From assembly GCA_016802295.1 (NCBI GenBank), contig JAESIW010000137.1:2347318-2411317 (forward strand): a stretch of 64,000 nt of DNA, written 5' to 3'. Every line of letters begins with the position of its first letter. Position 1 is the stretch's first letter. Positions 46,445 through 58,498 of this stretch are shown piece after piece. The translations under genes and the position numbers were made by a program. The notes below the pieces were generated by a model. It was not told where the DNA came from. It saw only the letters and a program-made list of their open reading frames with translations, and ran no database searches. Origin of the DNA: Brachionus rotundiformis (Eukaryota > Rotifera > Eurotatoria > Ploima > Brachionidae).

Positions 46445-47378
46445 TTAGCCAAGCTTGGATGCGGCACAGCCCGAACTTGAGCCTCTTGTCAACATAGCAC
46501 CTGTGTTTAAGTCTTCGTCATCCTTGTCATTTTCATCATCAGTACTCTCGTCGCTTAAGCTGGATGAATTTGAGTCATAATCACCAATGCCTGGTAAAAC
46601 GCCCAACACAATCTGATTTTTGTTTTCTCTTTTTGATTTTAATTTTTTACTTTGCTTTTTATCATTTTGGTCATCAGACTCTTCCGAATCTGATTTAGAT
46701 ATCTTATTAAATGATATATCTGTGCTTGAGATTAAAGTTGATGTTGAAGTAGCGTTTGAGTTTCCTGTACTCTTTCGCTTAACTACAATGTTTGACAATA
46801 GTTCTGCTTGTTTGTTCTCTTTTTTACTAGTTGGTAATGTAAGAGTTATTTTTGGTACATCGGAAGCTATGCTTGATAAGGCACCTAATTTGGCCTTGTG
46901 TTTTTGAGTTAAGAAAAAATAATAGAAATTTTAAAAATTTTATATGTGTCTTATCAAAAGGATATTTTGACTTCTTCAATTTCTTTTCTTTCTTCCAATC
47001 GAGCTTTTCTTTCACGTTCTGACTTAATTCTGTCTATTTCGCTCAAAAATTGAGCTTCATCTGAATCAAGTCCCTTGATCTGATTTTCTATAAAAGTATA
47101 AAAAATTGTTTGCATCTTTAGATGAAAAAATACTGAGCGCATATTGTTCCTCGAATTCTTTCTGTTTTAATTCATTTTGTTCCTTTAATTTTTCGAATAG
47201 AGTTCGATTGTCAAAAACCTCTGGAGGTGCCTCTAAAATTAGATAATTTTTGCTATTTGTTCAAAAAATATTGGCTATCGATCTCACCTTTGGGGTCTTC
47301 TGCCTTTCTAACTCGTTCCCACTCCGCTTGACGTCGTTTTCTCTCTTCGTCAAGTTTTCCCTCATTCACGAAATTCAT
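46445..47378 (-). CDS. PSME3IP1: PSME3-interacting protein (FAM192A/NIP30)
   Basis: A small nuclear protein that binds the PA28-gamma (PSME3) proteasome activator in vertebrates. Four exons in phase: 47288-47378, 47134-47232, 46972-47087, 46445-46894 (251 residues; human 254). The NIP30 domain is clear: FVNEGKLDEERKRRQAEWER, VRKAEDP, PPEVFDNRTLFEKLKEQ, FEEQYALKNQIKGLDSDEAQ, FLSEIDRIK. The C-terminal part keeps GVLPGIGDYDSNSSSLSDES, matching human GILPGLGAYSGSSDSESSS. That acidic Ser-rich tract is phosphorylated by CK2 in humans and drives PSME3 binding; here SDEESDD-like acidic Ser tracts occur too. An acceptor-like AG lies about 8 nt before the ATG on the coding strand. Confidence 0.93.
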
Positions 47379-48863
47379 ATTAATATCTTAAAGTAATGAG
47401 ATAAATTTTTTTTAGTTCAAGTAGTTGACAATATATAGTAGAATTAAAAAATATATATATTACAACCGTGAATTTAAAGATGATATTCGAACAAATTTAA
47501 ACAAGCTTCATTTTAAATTATGCATTAATTTATAAAAAAGAGAGTAATCATAATTTGGATTTTAAGATTTACTTAACAAAAACTTGGTATATTTAAAATA
47601 TCTAAGATTGGTTTTTTGTTAAAAGAACAAAAATACTCATAAAAAAATATTTTTTCTTAAGGAGAAATATTATTCATTATAAAATTTTCTGGACTGTATT
47701 TTTGATAAAGTAACATATAATTCAAAAGAAATAAAAAATAAAATAAAATCAAATATCTATACATTTATTAATATGAATCATTGTAAATTATTTTTCTTTA
47801 TTTAATATGAAAATTAACTTTAAAGAACGAATTATAAAATTGTTGTATTATTTATAATTGACAAAATGATAAACGAAGATTTTGTCTATTAATTAATTAT
47901 TTAGATTGCTACAAATTAAATATCTAATATAAAATGTACTCCATTATAAATAAAATTTTGTTTTCAAAAATTTATATTGTAGTTAATTAATATTTTAAGA
48001 TTATGATTTTCAAACAATAAGTTAATATTCTCTTAATGGGTTCTATGAGTTTTTAGAAATCAAACATTTTTCTAACATAAAATATTTTTTTAAAAACATT
48101 TTATTAATAGAAATATTATAGCTATTTAAAAGAAATAATTTGATTAAGAGAAAATTATAAAATTATTTTTTACAATATATAATACTTGATATCTATTAAT
48201 TCAGTGATAAAGATGCTTTATTAGAAATGATAATTCTTCATAATTTTAATTACTTATAGAGATATTGGCGTATTTTGGATCTCTAGCATTCTCTTTCGAA
48301 CACTTTCTAGATATTTAGAATGAAAATAATTAAGAAAAATTATAATTAGATTTAACTGGAAGAAAATTTGAATATAATTCCGGCAAATTTGGCGATTACC
48401 TGAAATTATTTATGCTTGTTTTTAGAAAAAGTATATTAAAGGATAAAAATTAAGTAAGAATTTTTTATTTACCTAAAATAAAATTTTGTCAAGTAGTCAT
48501 TGTCGTATTGCTAGTATTATACTTATCTTAACTACATAAATGCTAAATAATTTTGAATATTCATCTTTTATAGCTTTATTTTAAATCATTTTTATTTTCA
48601 ATGCAGTCTTATGCACAATGAAATTTCAATATTTTTAAACACAAATTTTTTTGCAACGTTATAGGCGCTCTAAAAACCTCAAGCAATATACTAGCTTCAC
48701 TCGGTTTGATCTTCTTATTTCTTAGATTTTTAATGCTGCATAAATTTTTAAATTAAACAAAATTTTATTTAAATCTCTTTTTATTTCCTAATAAAATCAT
48801 ATAATCAATTTTTAAAAAAAAAATACTTTTTTTTTTATTAAGTCATTTTTTATTTTTTGTGTA
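47379..48863. other. Divergent intergenic region PSME3IP1/CTDNEP1
   Basis: 1.5 kb AT-rich promoter region between divergent genes. No coding region or repeat recognised. Confidence 0.5.
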
Positions 48864-49969
48864 ATGACAATAGCATCTTTTTTAATGAGTTTACAGTACA
48901 TAATCTTATTCCTCACAAAAATATGGACATTTTTAACTATGCTTTTCAAAAAAAAAATTCGAACAGTAAGTTTGTTTTTGTCAATGAATTGAATAAAAGA
49001 TAAATCCGCTTTTTTAAAGGTGATTCAACATCAAGCAATAACTTATGTAATGTGTCCCTTGTCGCCATCTTCTCAATACAGATTGAGTATTCTTGAAAAA
49101 ATTCTTATCCAAATAGGCTAATTTAAGATTTGACCAGGTATGGTTCAGAAAAAGATATTGGTTTTGGATCTTGACGAAACTTTAATACACTCTCATCATG
49201 ACGGCTTGGTTAGGCCGGCCGTAAAGCCAGGTACGCCTCCTGACTTTATCCTCAGAGTAACCTTTGGCAATCAACCAATCTTTTGGTATATTTGATTAAT
49301 TGATAAATAGGTTGAAATAGATAGGCATCCTGTTAGATTTTATGTTTACAAGCGTCCACATGTTGATTATTTTCTTAGCGTGGTAAGTCAATGGTTCGAA
49401 TTGGTTGTTTTTACTGCAAGTATGGAAATTTACGGTGCTGCTGTTGCCGATAAGCTTGACAACAGACGTGGCATGCTCAGACGAAGATATTACCGACAGG
49501 TTTTATCCATATTTTGGTTTTGAGTTTATTTATTTTATCTTATTTAGCATTGTACACTAGATGTAGGTAGCTATACCAAAGACTTATCAGCTATTTGCAG
49601 TGATTTATCTAAAATATTTATACTCGACAATTCGCCCGGTGCATACCGAGGGTATCCAGGTAAATGGTTTTTACTTTTTCAAATGACGACTATAAAGAAC
49701 ATTTTATTAACTTAAATTCAAAAGTTTTATTTCAAGAGAAAAAAAAATTTTATCTAATTTTTTTTTATTTTTTAATTAGTGGTCGTCATTTGCTTTATTT
49801 TTTATAAATAAACAAGTAGTTTTAAGATAACGCAATACCGATAAAATCATGGTTCACGGATCCGACTGACACAGCTCTTCTCAACCTCCTGCCATTTCTA
49901 GACTCGCTGCGATTTTGCTCAGATGTTCGATCGGTCTTGGGAAGAAATTTAAACAATCATCGAAGCTGA
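48864..49969 (+). CDS. CTDNEP1: CTD nuclear envelope phosphatase 1 (Dullard)
   Basis: A HAD-superfamily Ser/Thr phosphatase of the nuclear envelope/ER that dephosphorylates lipin. Six exons in phase: 48864-48965, 49020-49086, 49138-49256, 49311-49499, 49548-49659, 49827-49969 (243 residues; human 244). The start at 48864 gives an N-terminus exactly as long as the human one up to the shared IRT; the internal ATG at 48885 would shorten the membrane helix (LMSLQYIILFLTKIWTFLTM). The catalytic motif DLDETLIHSHHDG starts at residue 67, the human position. Further motifs are GTPPDFILRVEIDRHPVRFY, KRPHVDYFL, VVFTASMEIYGAAVADKLD, RRYYRQHC, ILDNSPGAYRGYPDNAIPIK and LLPFLDSLRF. The last residues LNNHRS replace human LHQHRLW. 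Confidence 0.97.
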
Positions 49970-50788
49970 TTAAAAATTTATTTTTGGTTAATCTTTATCA
50001 CCTAATAAAAATCAACTGTGTAGAAATTTTTATACATATAAGACTTAAGAATTTTTGACCACAAAGCGAGTATTCAATTTCCGCGGATTTAATTTCATTT
50101 TTTCTTATTTTTCTTGGTACTTTTCTGCATTGAGCCAAACACGTACTTAACGTGTCATAATGGTACACTCGAGTAAACCTGGCAAAAGATGCATCGTTTT
50201 TGAATGTTTTTTATCATAAAAAAATTAATTATAAATATTTTTTATAAAATCGGCTTGTTTTATTAACTTTTATGAAGAAAAAAAGCTATAAGCTCAATTT
50301 ATTGCTTTAATTTCGTAGATTATCTTTCGTTAACTAAAGTGTTTAAGTAAAATCGACGCATTCTGTCCAAAATCTGATTTTTGTTTTGTTGTTTAAATTT
50401 TGTTCAGAATATAAATGTTTATATTTAAAAAATCGACTTTCTAATTTAAATATTTATAAAAATTAAATAAGAATTTGATTATTATTATTATTTAAAATGT
50501 AAAATATTTTACAACGATCAATACTTTATTATATTTATATTAAATAAAATTAAATTATTAATAAAATAATATTTTAAATATGGCTTTTTTTTTTAATTTT
50601 TTGAAACTAAAGATTTGTAAAAAGTCAATATTATCCATTAGAATAATTTATATTCGATTAAAGTTGCTATGGAAACGAAAATTAATGTGAAGGAAAAATT
50701 TTGGAAGAAATTCTTTGTATTTTTCAAAAAAATTTAATTTGTGAATTTTTGAAAAAAATAATCGATTAAAGACAATTTAGAATTAAAG
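49970..50788. other. Spacer CTDNEP1/IFT88
   Basis: 0.8 kb AT-rich spacer between two plus-strand genes, with the CTDNEP1 3' UTR and the IFT88 promoter. An AG at 50779-50780 lies 8 nt before the IFT88 ATG. No other feature. Confidence 0.5.
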
Positions 50789-53700
50789 ATGAATGATGAC
50801 GATCTTTATGGTGGATACAATGATGAAGACTCACCATTTAATACTGATGTAAAAATCTATCTACAACTTAGAAAATAATATGTATCATTTTAAATTATAA
50901 AATTTAGAATTTGAACTATGACCAGCAGTTCCAGCAGGCGGTTGCAAAGACAAGTGCTGGAAGACGACCTCCGCCAGTAAATGAAAATTATTCTTTTATT
51001 AAAAATTATTATTTTGGATTAAGACCGGAATGAGGGGAATACCAACTGCTGGATTTAATAAGCAGCCAGTTATGCTTGGTAAAACAGGAGTTCCTGGAAC
51101 AGCTATGAAGCGTCCTATTGGAACTGCTTCTAATTCAGCTGGGAGACCGATGACTGCAGTGACAGGTGCTGGATTTAACTCGAGTAAAAATATGGTTGCT
51201 GGCATTGATCCTTCTTCTTCCATAACCATAACACTTGAACCAAAAATCGAAACGTAAATTAGCTTTTATTAACCAAATAGTTAGTTTTATATCGTTTTAA
51301 TTTACTAGTGAAGAAGAAAAGATTAAGAATTTGGAAAAAAATGTATCTCAACTGGCAGAGGAAAGTTGTTTCGCATCAGAAGACAATGACAAACAAGCTG
51401 TAAGCTTTAAATTATGGTCAATATCGTGGTTAACCCATTTTTTAGGCAATGGAGAAAGCAAAAGAAGCCTATAGAAAAGAACGATTGATTATCAAGCAAA
51501 GAGAAGAGAAGAATTTAACCGATCAAACCAATACAGAATTGACTGGATTTGTAGGCAAATTTATTTCTTATAAATTTAAAAAATTTAAATTTTTATTTTT
51601 ATTTAGATTTTGTTGAATGTTGCTTGTCAATATTCCAATGCCGGAAATTATGCTGAAGCATTAAATATTTACAATATATTGACCAAAAATAAAATATTTC
51701 AATTGTCCGGACGACTAAAGACAAATATTGGTAATATTTATTACCAACAAAAACAATATTTGAAAGCAATTAAAATGTATCGTATGGCACTTGATCAAAT
51801 TCCTATCACTAATCAAGAGCTTAAGTATAAAGATATATATATTGAGTATTTTTTAAATCAATTAAAACTTTTAGGCTACAAATTCATCGTAATATAGCAT
51901 TAAGTTTTATTAAAATGGGACAATTTAGTGATGCAGCTACAAACTACGAGATAATTTTCAAAGATAGGCCCGATTTGAAAATTGGATTTAATTTATTGCT
52001 ATGCTACTATGCTTTGGGGGATCGAAATCGTATGAAGCAATGCTTTCTGGAGCTTTTAAGAATACCAGTAAAAATTCCAGATGACGATGATTACCAATCT
52101 CATCCAACTGATCAACAGGCCAATTTAGTGCTCGAAGTGACTAGAGATGATAAGCTGAGAAGATATGAAAGAAAAAAGTAAAAAAAAATTTTTTTGAATT
52201 TTATTATTTATAGAATTTTATAATCCAAGAAAGCGAGAAATTGAGCATTGTATTGTTACTGCTGTGAAACTAATCGCACCTGCGATCGAAACAGATTTTG
52301 CCACTGGATACGAATTGTGAGTAAAATTATTAAAAAAATAACTAGAATAAAAATTATTTTTTATTAAAAGCTGTATAGAACAAGTTAAAATGTCCGAGTA
52401 TAAGGACTTGGCGCATGATCTAGAAATTCAAAAAGCAATAGTTTATTTAAAGGCTAAAAATTTTAGCATGGCCATAGAAACTTTGAAAGATTTTGAAAAA
52501 AGAGACATCAAAGTTGCCAGCTCCGCGGCGACCAATCTTTCATTTCTCTATTACTTGGAACAAGACTTACAGAATGCTCATAAGTATGCTGATTTGTCTC
52601 TTAAAGCAGATAAATATAATCCAGCTGGTAATAATTAAAAAAATATTGTAAAAATTTTAAATATTTTGATGATATTTTAGCCTTGACAAACAAAGGAAAT
52701 TGTTACTATGCCGAAAGTGAATTTGAAAGAGCTAAACATTATTATGAAGACGCGCTAAAGATAGATGCGTCCTGTGTTGAAGCATTGTACAATTTAGGCC
52801 TTACATATAGCAAAATTGGTCTATATGAGCAAGCATTGGATCAATTTTTCAAGTTACATGCAATGCAAAGGAACAATACACAAATATATGTTAAAATAGC
52901 TGAAATAAATGCTAAAAAAGCTGATTATGACCAAGCTGAAAATTGGTACATGCAAGCTCTTCGAGCTCATCCAAAAGACAGTGAGCTTTTAAAGTGCATT
53001 GGAAACATTTATGATGAGCAAGGAGATAGATCTCAATCTTTCCAATATTACCATGATGTAATTAATTTTATTTTAAAAAATAAAATTTTTTTTTAATTTT
53101 GATATTTGTAGGCTTATAGGTTTGATCCGTCAAATCTTCAAACTATTGAATGGCTTGGTACATACTACATTGATTCTCAGTATCCAGAAAAAGCAGTTGA
53201 ATATTTTGAAAAAGCTGCTCTAGGAAGACCCAACCAAGTCAAATGGCATTTGATGGTTGCCAGTTGTTACAGAAAGAGCGGAAATTATGCGGCCGCTCTG
53301 GAAAAATATAAAATGATTAACACAAGATTTCCAGATAACACCGAATGTATTTTAGAAATTTTATTTTTAATTGAGTTAAAAAAAATAAAATGATTGTTTA
53401 GGTCTAAAATTTTTGGTGAGGATTTGTTCAGATTTGGGTTATACTCAAGAAGCTCAAGATTTTGCCAACAAGTTAAAAAAAGCAGAAAAAATGATTGAAG
53501 TCAAACAAGCGGTTTGGAATATTTTAAATTAAAAAAAAAATGCTCTTAAACCTTAAATTTTTATTTTTGAAATTATCTATTTTTTTAGAGGATATCGAGT
53601 AGTGATAAGAGAAAAATGTTGATTAAAGGTCGAAAGAGCACTTTTGAAGGTAAATTTTTGCTAAATATTTTTCTAATTTTCTCTAAAAAAGAGGATATCG

Positions 53701-54164
53701 AGTTCCGAAAAGAGAAAAGATTTTTTAAAAGGTCGTAAGATATCGAATGATTCTCAGACCAAGAATAAATCTATTGGTAAAAATTAAGTTATTATTAGTT
53801 ATTAATGTTAAATGTTATGTGCTTGTTAAATTTTCTTTGTTTAAATTAATTTAAAATTATTAAATTAAATAATTTTTATAATTAATATAAAGATCAAGAT
53901 GTGCCACTATTGCAGCATCAAGAGAGCAGAGAAAGTTCAACACGACATACCAATAGCAGAGGAGGAAGTGGAAGAAGTGGTAAAAAAATTGATTTGAATA
54001 CTGATGATACAAATATCATAGAGAATCGAGATGAAGAAATTCAAAATGTTCAACATCAAAATTACTTGGGCCATGTACCAAGACCTCAGACGTCAAAAGT
54101 TAGAAAAAATCAAGTACCAGTAACAACATTTGATATGGATGCAGCAGATTTGCTCCCAGATTAA
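50789..54164 (+). CDS. IFT88: Intraflagellar transport protein 88 (IFT-B, TPR protein)
   Basis: Core subunit of the IFT-B complex, needed to build cilia. Exons: 50789-50848, 50908-50976, 51024-51253, 51309-51399, 51446-51550, 51607-51824, 51875-52177, 52230-52316, 52371-52627, 52681-53057, 53112-53346, 53402-53511, then 53589-53649 or 53692-53776, then 53893-54164. Lengths are 824 or 832 residues (human about 830). The N-terminus DDDLYGGYND matches human DEDDLYSGYND. The Gly/Thr-rich stretch has RPMTAV. TPR repeats run from about residue 190 to 700 (IKMYRMALDQIP, KLIAPAIETDFATGY, NPALTNKGNCYYAESEFERA, EALYNLGLTYSK, FQYYHD, VKWHLMVASCYRKSGNY). The end FDMDAADLLPD matches the acidic end of human IFT88. 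Two tandem exons near the 3' end appear mutually exclusive. Confidence 0.97.
53589..53776 (+). other. IFT88: Tandem duplicated, mutually exclusive IFT88 exons (13a, 13b)
   Basis: Exon 13a (53589-53649) encodes RISSSDKRKMLIKGRKSTFE and exon 13b (53692-53776) encodes RISSSEKRKDFLKGRKISND followed by 8 more residues. Both start in phase 0 after the exon ending at 53511 and both end with one base, so either one joins the last exon (53893) in frame. Including both shifts the frame and meets a stop inside 13b. Each has its own AG acceptor and GT donor. Confidence 0.85.
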
Positions 54165-54385
54165 TTTTTTAAAATTTAAAATCACTATCAAGCTTTTGGA
54201 AGAAAATTTTTAGACAATTTTTATTTAAAAATAAAATAAACTAAAAAGAGTTTTTATTTTTAGAAAATAATTAATCAAGTTAAATTTAAAATTAAATCTC
54301 TAAAAAAATAATGTTATTAAATTTATATTGGAAAAGTATGCTTAAATGCCTTATAAATTTTTCTTTGGTTAATTTAACAGATTTA

Positions 54386-55523
54386 CTATCCTTTGATGGC
54401 ATCATTTTTACAAAGTGGACACTTTCTGCTTTCCTTTATTATTTTTTAAAATAAAATTAATTTATTTATAGTAAAAATTCGAAATACTTTAAGCCATTCT
54501 CTAATGCATCCGGTATGAAATTTATGAAAGCATTTTAAATATGTTAATTTATCTCCTCTGGTAAAGACTTCAATGCAAATTGAACATTGATTTTCTTCTT
54601 GATCAAAATTCTTCCTGAAAGTAAATGTTGATAACTTATCAAATTCTTCATCAGTTATGAAATTTTCTGCACGAATTAGTTCTCTTTGTGGGCGTACATT
54701 CTTTTTTTAATTTGTTAAAGTAAATAATTTTACAATAAGTATTTAAAAAATACTTGATTTTGATTCATAAAAAAATTTGAATTAGTTTGAGTTTCTTGGT
54801 TTGTTCGTCGTGAATTAGTTTGAGTTCCTTGACTAATTCGTCGTAAGTTTAACAAACCTTGCCTATTAGTCGCTTGATTTATATTACGATGCCCTGATCT
54901 ATTGACATTCTTAATTAAAATTATAAAACATCAATAAACTAAAAACAATTAATATTTTTCCAAACATTTAAAGATCTATTTCTGGGTCTTATTATATAAT
55001 CTTGATTTAACTCATCTTGAAGTACACGAGCAATCATCTCATCATTTTCAATTAATCTTAAAGATATTTTTTTTAATAAAAGAATTATTAAGAATAAAAT
55101 GCACCTTGTGAAATTTCTTGGAGTTGAATTATTAGATTGGTTATGATTTGACCCTATCGTTGTCCGAGGTCTGTAATTTTGAGGTTGTTCGCTAATATTT
55201 ATATCTATAAAGTTATTATTTCTTCGGTTATACTTGTATAATTGTATGGTATTCCGATTTGAAGGGTCATTTGAACTTTGGTTATAATTATTGTTAACAC
55301 AAAGTGAAATATTCAAATTGGATGCTGATCTCTGAATATTTGGACAAAAGAAATTCTGACAATTAGTTTCAGATAATGAATTTGTTGAAGAAATTCCTAT
55401 TCCCAAAGAATTGTTATACAGCCGTACTTGATTGTTATAACTCTCTATTTCGTTTTGTAAATTATCCAAAGAATCAAGGAAATAATTTTTTGCCTTTCGT
55501 TTTAATCGTGAGAGTATCGGCAT
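54386..55523 (-). CDS. RING-H2 finger protein A (putative E3 ubiquitin ligase)
   Basis: Five exons in phase: 55105-55523, 54966-55056, 54754-54909, 54488-54700, 54386-54433 (308 residues). The C-terminal RING-H2 has all eight ligands: CSIC, KCFHKFHTGC and, across the last intron, KCPLC. This is the arrangement of E2-binding ligases such as RNF38/RLIM relatives, so ubiquitin ligase activity is likely; the substrate is unknown. Before it is DQEENQCSICIEVFTRGDKL. The N-terminal 200 residues are Asn/Ser-rich and disordered, with a helical segment NDEMIARVLQDELNQDY that resembles the motif NDELLARQLQEKFDEEY in the paralogue at 56892-58256. Exon 3 has a short internal repeat (GTQTNSRRTNQETQTNS). 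Its start codon is the first in the open frame; an upstream exon cannot be excluded. Confidence 0.85.
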
Positions 55524-55863
55524 ATTTTAAGATAAAAACAGACAGTTCCTAAAATTTCATTATATAATTAAAATTTCATTAAATACGAATTGCTCAATAA
55601 ACAAGTCAGTTTTTCTTTTAAGTATATACATAAACATATGTATTAATATATTAGAATTCCATTATGTATTTCCACTTGAAACATAATGGGTTTTTTTACC
55701 AGAATTTAATTTTTTCCTGAAAATACTCAATTTAGTCGAAAATTTATTTTTAATTTAGCCAGTAATCTTTTGTTTTAAGAATCAATTGGATAATAAAACA
55801 TTGGACAAATGAATAATTGTAATAAGTTCTTTTCATTATTAAGTTTTGTTCTAAATAATTGTT
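55524..55863. other. Short intergenic spacer
   Basis: 340 nt AT-rich spacer between two minus-strand genes; no feature recognised. Confidence 0.5.
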
Positions 55864-56706
55864 TTAAATTTTGAGTAATCCAGTATCATGGGAAGAATTT
55901 CTTATTATCTTTTGAATTTCTTTAAATTTAGGATGATTGGCATTTTTCAAAAATTGGAAAACTATTGATTCTGCTGTTGTCAAAAATGCGCCGGATTGCT
56001 TCATTCTTTCTATAGCAAATTTTCTTAAAGGGCAAATAATGAGAAATTATATGATCTAGTACTTAAATAATTACCTGTCTACCATTGATCTCGATGAGAT
56101 TGCATCAACCAAGATATGTACATCTTTTCCGTATTCCAAAAAATCCAAACATGTACTTAAAATACAAGCATGTGCTTCGATTCCACAGAGAAGCACAGAA
56201 TTGTAATCTTTGAAAGTTTATTCATTAATAAAAGATTTTAGTTTATGACATTAATTAATTACCAGGTGTATTTTGATTTATATGTTCTATAAGATCTTTG
56301 GTACACATACTAAATGAAGTTTTTTCGAAAATTTTCACATTGTCACACTTTTGTTTAAGAAATGGAACAGTATGGCCCAATCCTATGTGAAAAATAATTA
56401 AATTTTATGGTAAACTTACAATACAAATTTTTTTATTAAAATATATTTATATATGAAAACTCTATATTGATTATTATTTCTCAAAATTTTTTTCTTTCTT
56501 AAATTGATTAAAAATGTTATCCTACCTTTAGGATACTGTTCAGTTACCAAATATGGAACGTTTAATTGTTTAGCAATATCAAGAACACGTCCACTATTTT
56601 CAACAATTTGATTAAAATGCTGAATATTAGTGGAAAATTTTTCTTGTAAATCGCAGATTAACAAGATAGTTTTTGATGGATTTAAGCGACCAATTCTAGA
56701 TGCCAT
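55864..56706 (-). CDS. ISOC1/ISOC2: Isochorismatase domain-containing protein (ISOC1/ISOC2-like)
   Basis: A cysteine-hydrolase-fold protein of the isochorismatase superfamily; the animal members have no settled substrate. Four exons in phase: 56526-56706, 56263-56382, 56075-56207, 55864-56023 (197 residues; human ISOC2 205). The start MASRIGRLNPSKTILLICDL carries the catalytic Asp (CDLQEKF). Then come LVTEQYPKGLGHTVPFL, the cis-peptide/nucleophile region LCGIEAHACILSTCLDFLEY with its conserved Cys, VDAISSRSMVDRKFAIERMK, and the end NHPKFKEIQKIIRNSSHDTG with LLKI. GRLNPSK and SSRSM are closer to ISOC1; EAHACILST is closer to ISOC2. It is likely cytosolic; no targeting peptide is seen. It lies between two paralogous RING genes on the same strand. 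Confidence 0.92.
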
Positions 56707-56891
56707 CTTTTAAACTTTTCAATGTTTATAGTTTTTTTTTAATTGCAATCAAAGTTATCAGACTTTGATATTTTGATAGCTATTTATTTAATTTATTAAA
56801 AATTTTATTGAAATAAATATTAATTTTAAATAAATTTAAGAAAAAAATTTCCAGAATATGACTGAATTATGATTTTGTACATTTCACAAAA

Positions 56892-58256
56892 TTAATCGCC
56901 ATTAATAGCATCTTTCTGACATAAAGGACACTTTCTACTTTCCTTTAATAGCACAATTATTTTATTTAGTATTTAAATTTATGTTGAGAATACCTTGAGC
57001 CAATTTACAATGCAAATTGAATGAAATTTATGTAAACATGCCAATGATGTTATATGTTCATCTTTATTAAACTGATCGTAACATATTGAACATTGGTTTT
57101 CTTCTTGATCAAAATTGTTATTTTTGTAAGAAAATGTTGGTAAGGACTTTATTTCTTGTTTATTTAGACATTTTTTAGCTACAATTTGTTCATCAAGTCC
57201 AAGTAAATTCTATTTTTAAATTATTAAATTAAAAAGGATTGATATTACTTTATTATTTATAGAAATTACTTCGTAATCATCAGCAGTGAAATCTCTATCA
57301 GTTTGTAAAAATTGACTTATTTGTATATTCTGAGTTGCATTGAGTGCTCTATTTGTCATTGAAGCATTTCTACGAGTTCTTCGATTATTATTTGATATTG
57401 TGTTATTTGGAGCCCGCCTTTCTTCAGGCCAAAACTGACCCATTTAAAAAAAAATTTATTTAAATTTTTAAAAATTGATAAAAATTTTTACAAAATTAAA
57501 CTCATTAAACAAATTGTTCACTGCATTACGATTTCTGGGTCGTCTAGGATAACTTCCAATCTCATAACCATTATCATTATTAGTATTTATGGAATTAAAA
57601 TCTAAAGTATCATCTTGATAATTGGTGATCTCAATAGTTTGATTATTTTCATGATTAAGATTTTGTTCATCCAAATTATTATCTTCATTAACCTCAAGAC
57701 TCGCTGCATATTCTTCGTCAAATTTTTCTTGAAGCTGGCGGGCCAACAATTCATCATTCACGATTTGACTTTTTTTTTAATTTTAGATAAAAAAATAAAA
57801 CAAAATTTCAAACAAACTAACTCATCATTTTTTTTAATTGAATCTGAGTTATTTTTAGTCCGATTTCTTTTTCCCTTTCTGTCAATTGGAGAATCGTCAC
57901 CATCAATTATAATTATCTTATCAAAATTTTTATAAAAACAACTAATACATCTTAAGAGAGGCATCTTAATTAAGAAATAAACTTACATCATCATCGCTAC
58001 TTTCATTATTATTAAGGCCTCTACAATGTCTTAACTCAAAGTTTTAAAATTAAATATAGTGCAATAAAAATAGTTACTCTTTCATTTTTTTCCTAAATTG
58101 TGTCGCTTTTAATTTACGCTCTCTTTCTTTACGAATTTCATTTTCCTCCTTTTTAATTTTATCAAAATAGATTTCAAAAAAAAAAACTTACTAATTTACT
58201 TGAAATATACGAGAAAAGTCCTCCCCAGATTCGTTGAAAGATATTCCTGTTGCCAT
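56892..58256 (-). CDS. RING-H2 finger protein B (putative E3 ubiquitin ligase), paralogue of A
   Basis: Eight exons in phase: 58200-58256, 58078-58148, 57987-58020, 57822-57964, 57492-57768, 57249-57434, 56994-57209, 56892-56942 (344 residues). The RING-H2 has all eight ligands (CSIC, ACLHKFHSIC, KCPLC), preceded by FDQEENQCSICYDQFNKDEH. The last two exons are split at the same place and in the same phase as in RING gene A, and KCPLC is followed by Q/K-N/D-A-I in both, so the two are duplicates. The N-terminus is Lys/Arg/Glu-rich (NEIRKERERKLKATQFRKKM), then a CISC motif, then NDELLARQLQEKFDEEY. The three upstream exons are inferred from phase; a shorter protein starting at the in-frame ATG 57964 is possible. 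Substrate unknown. Confidence 0.82.
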
Positions 58257-58498
58257 ATTTTTTAACAATTAGTAGACAGAATAGTATTCTTATATAAAAA
58301 TAAATTCAAAATGTTGTGCTAATAAAAAAATTAATACAAGATTTATTTAATATTTAATTTAGTGGTTTTGTATAACTAATAATATGAATTTAATTTTATT
58401 TAAAAAATATTAGAAAGATAGTTACTCTTCCCCACTTTATATTTTAAAAAATAAAGAATAATTTTATCTAAGGTTTGAATTTATTTAAAAGATAAATT

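Noticed and set aside
49660..49826. 11-bp inverted repeat CAAATGACGAC in CTDNEP1 intron 5
   Set aside because: The match does not extend beyond 11 bp and no element ends are visible; too little to call a MITE.
51875..52316. Apparent frameshift between IFT88 exons 7 and 8
   Set aside because: Resolved by using the acceptor ending at 52229 instead of the one about 16 nt upstream; the protein then matches the family without a break.
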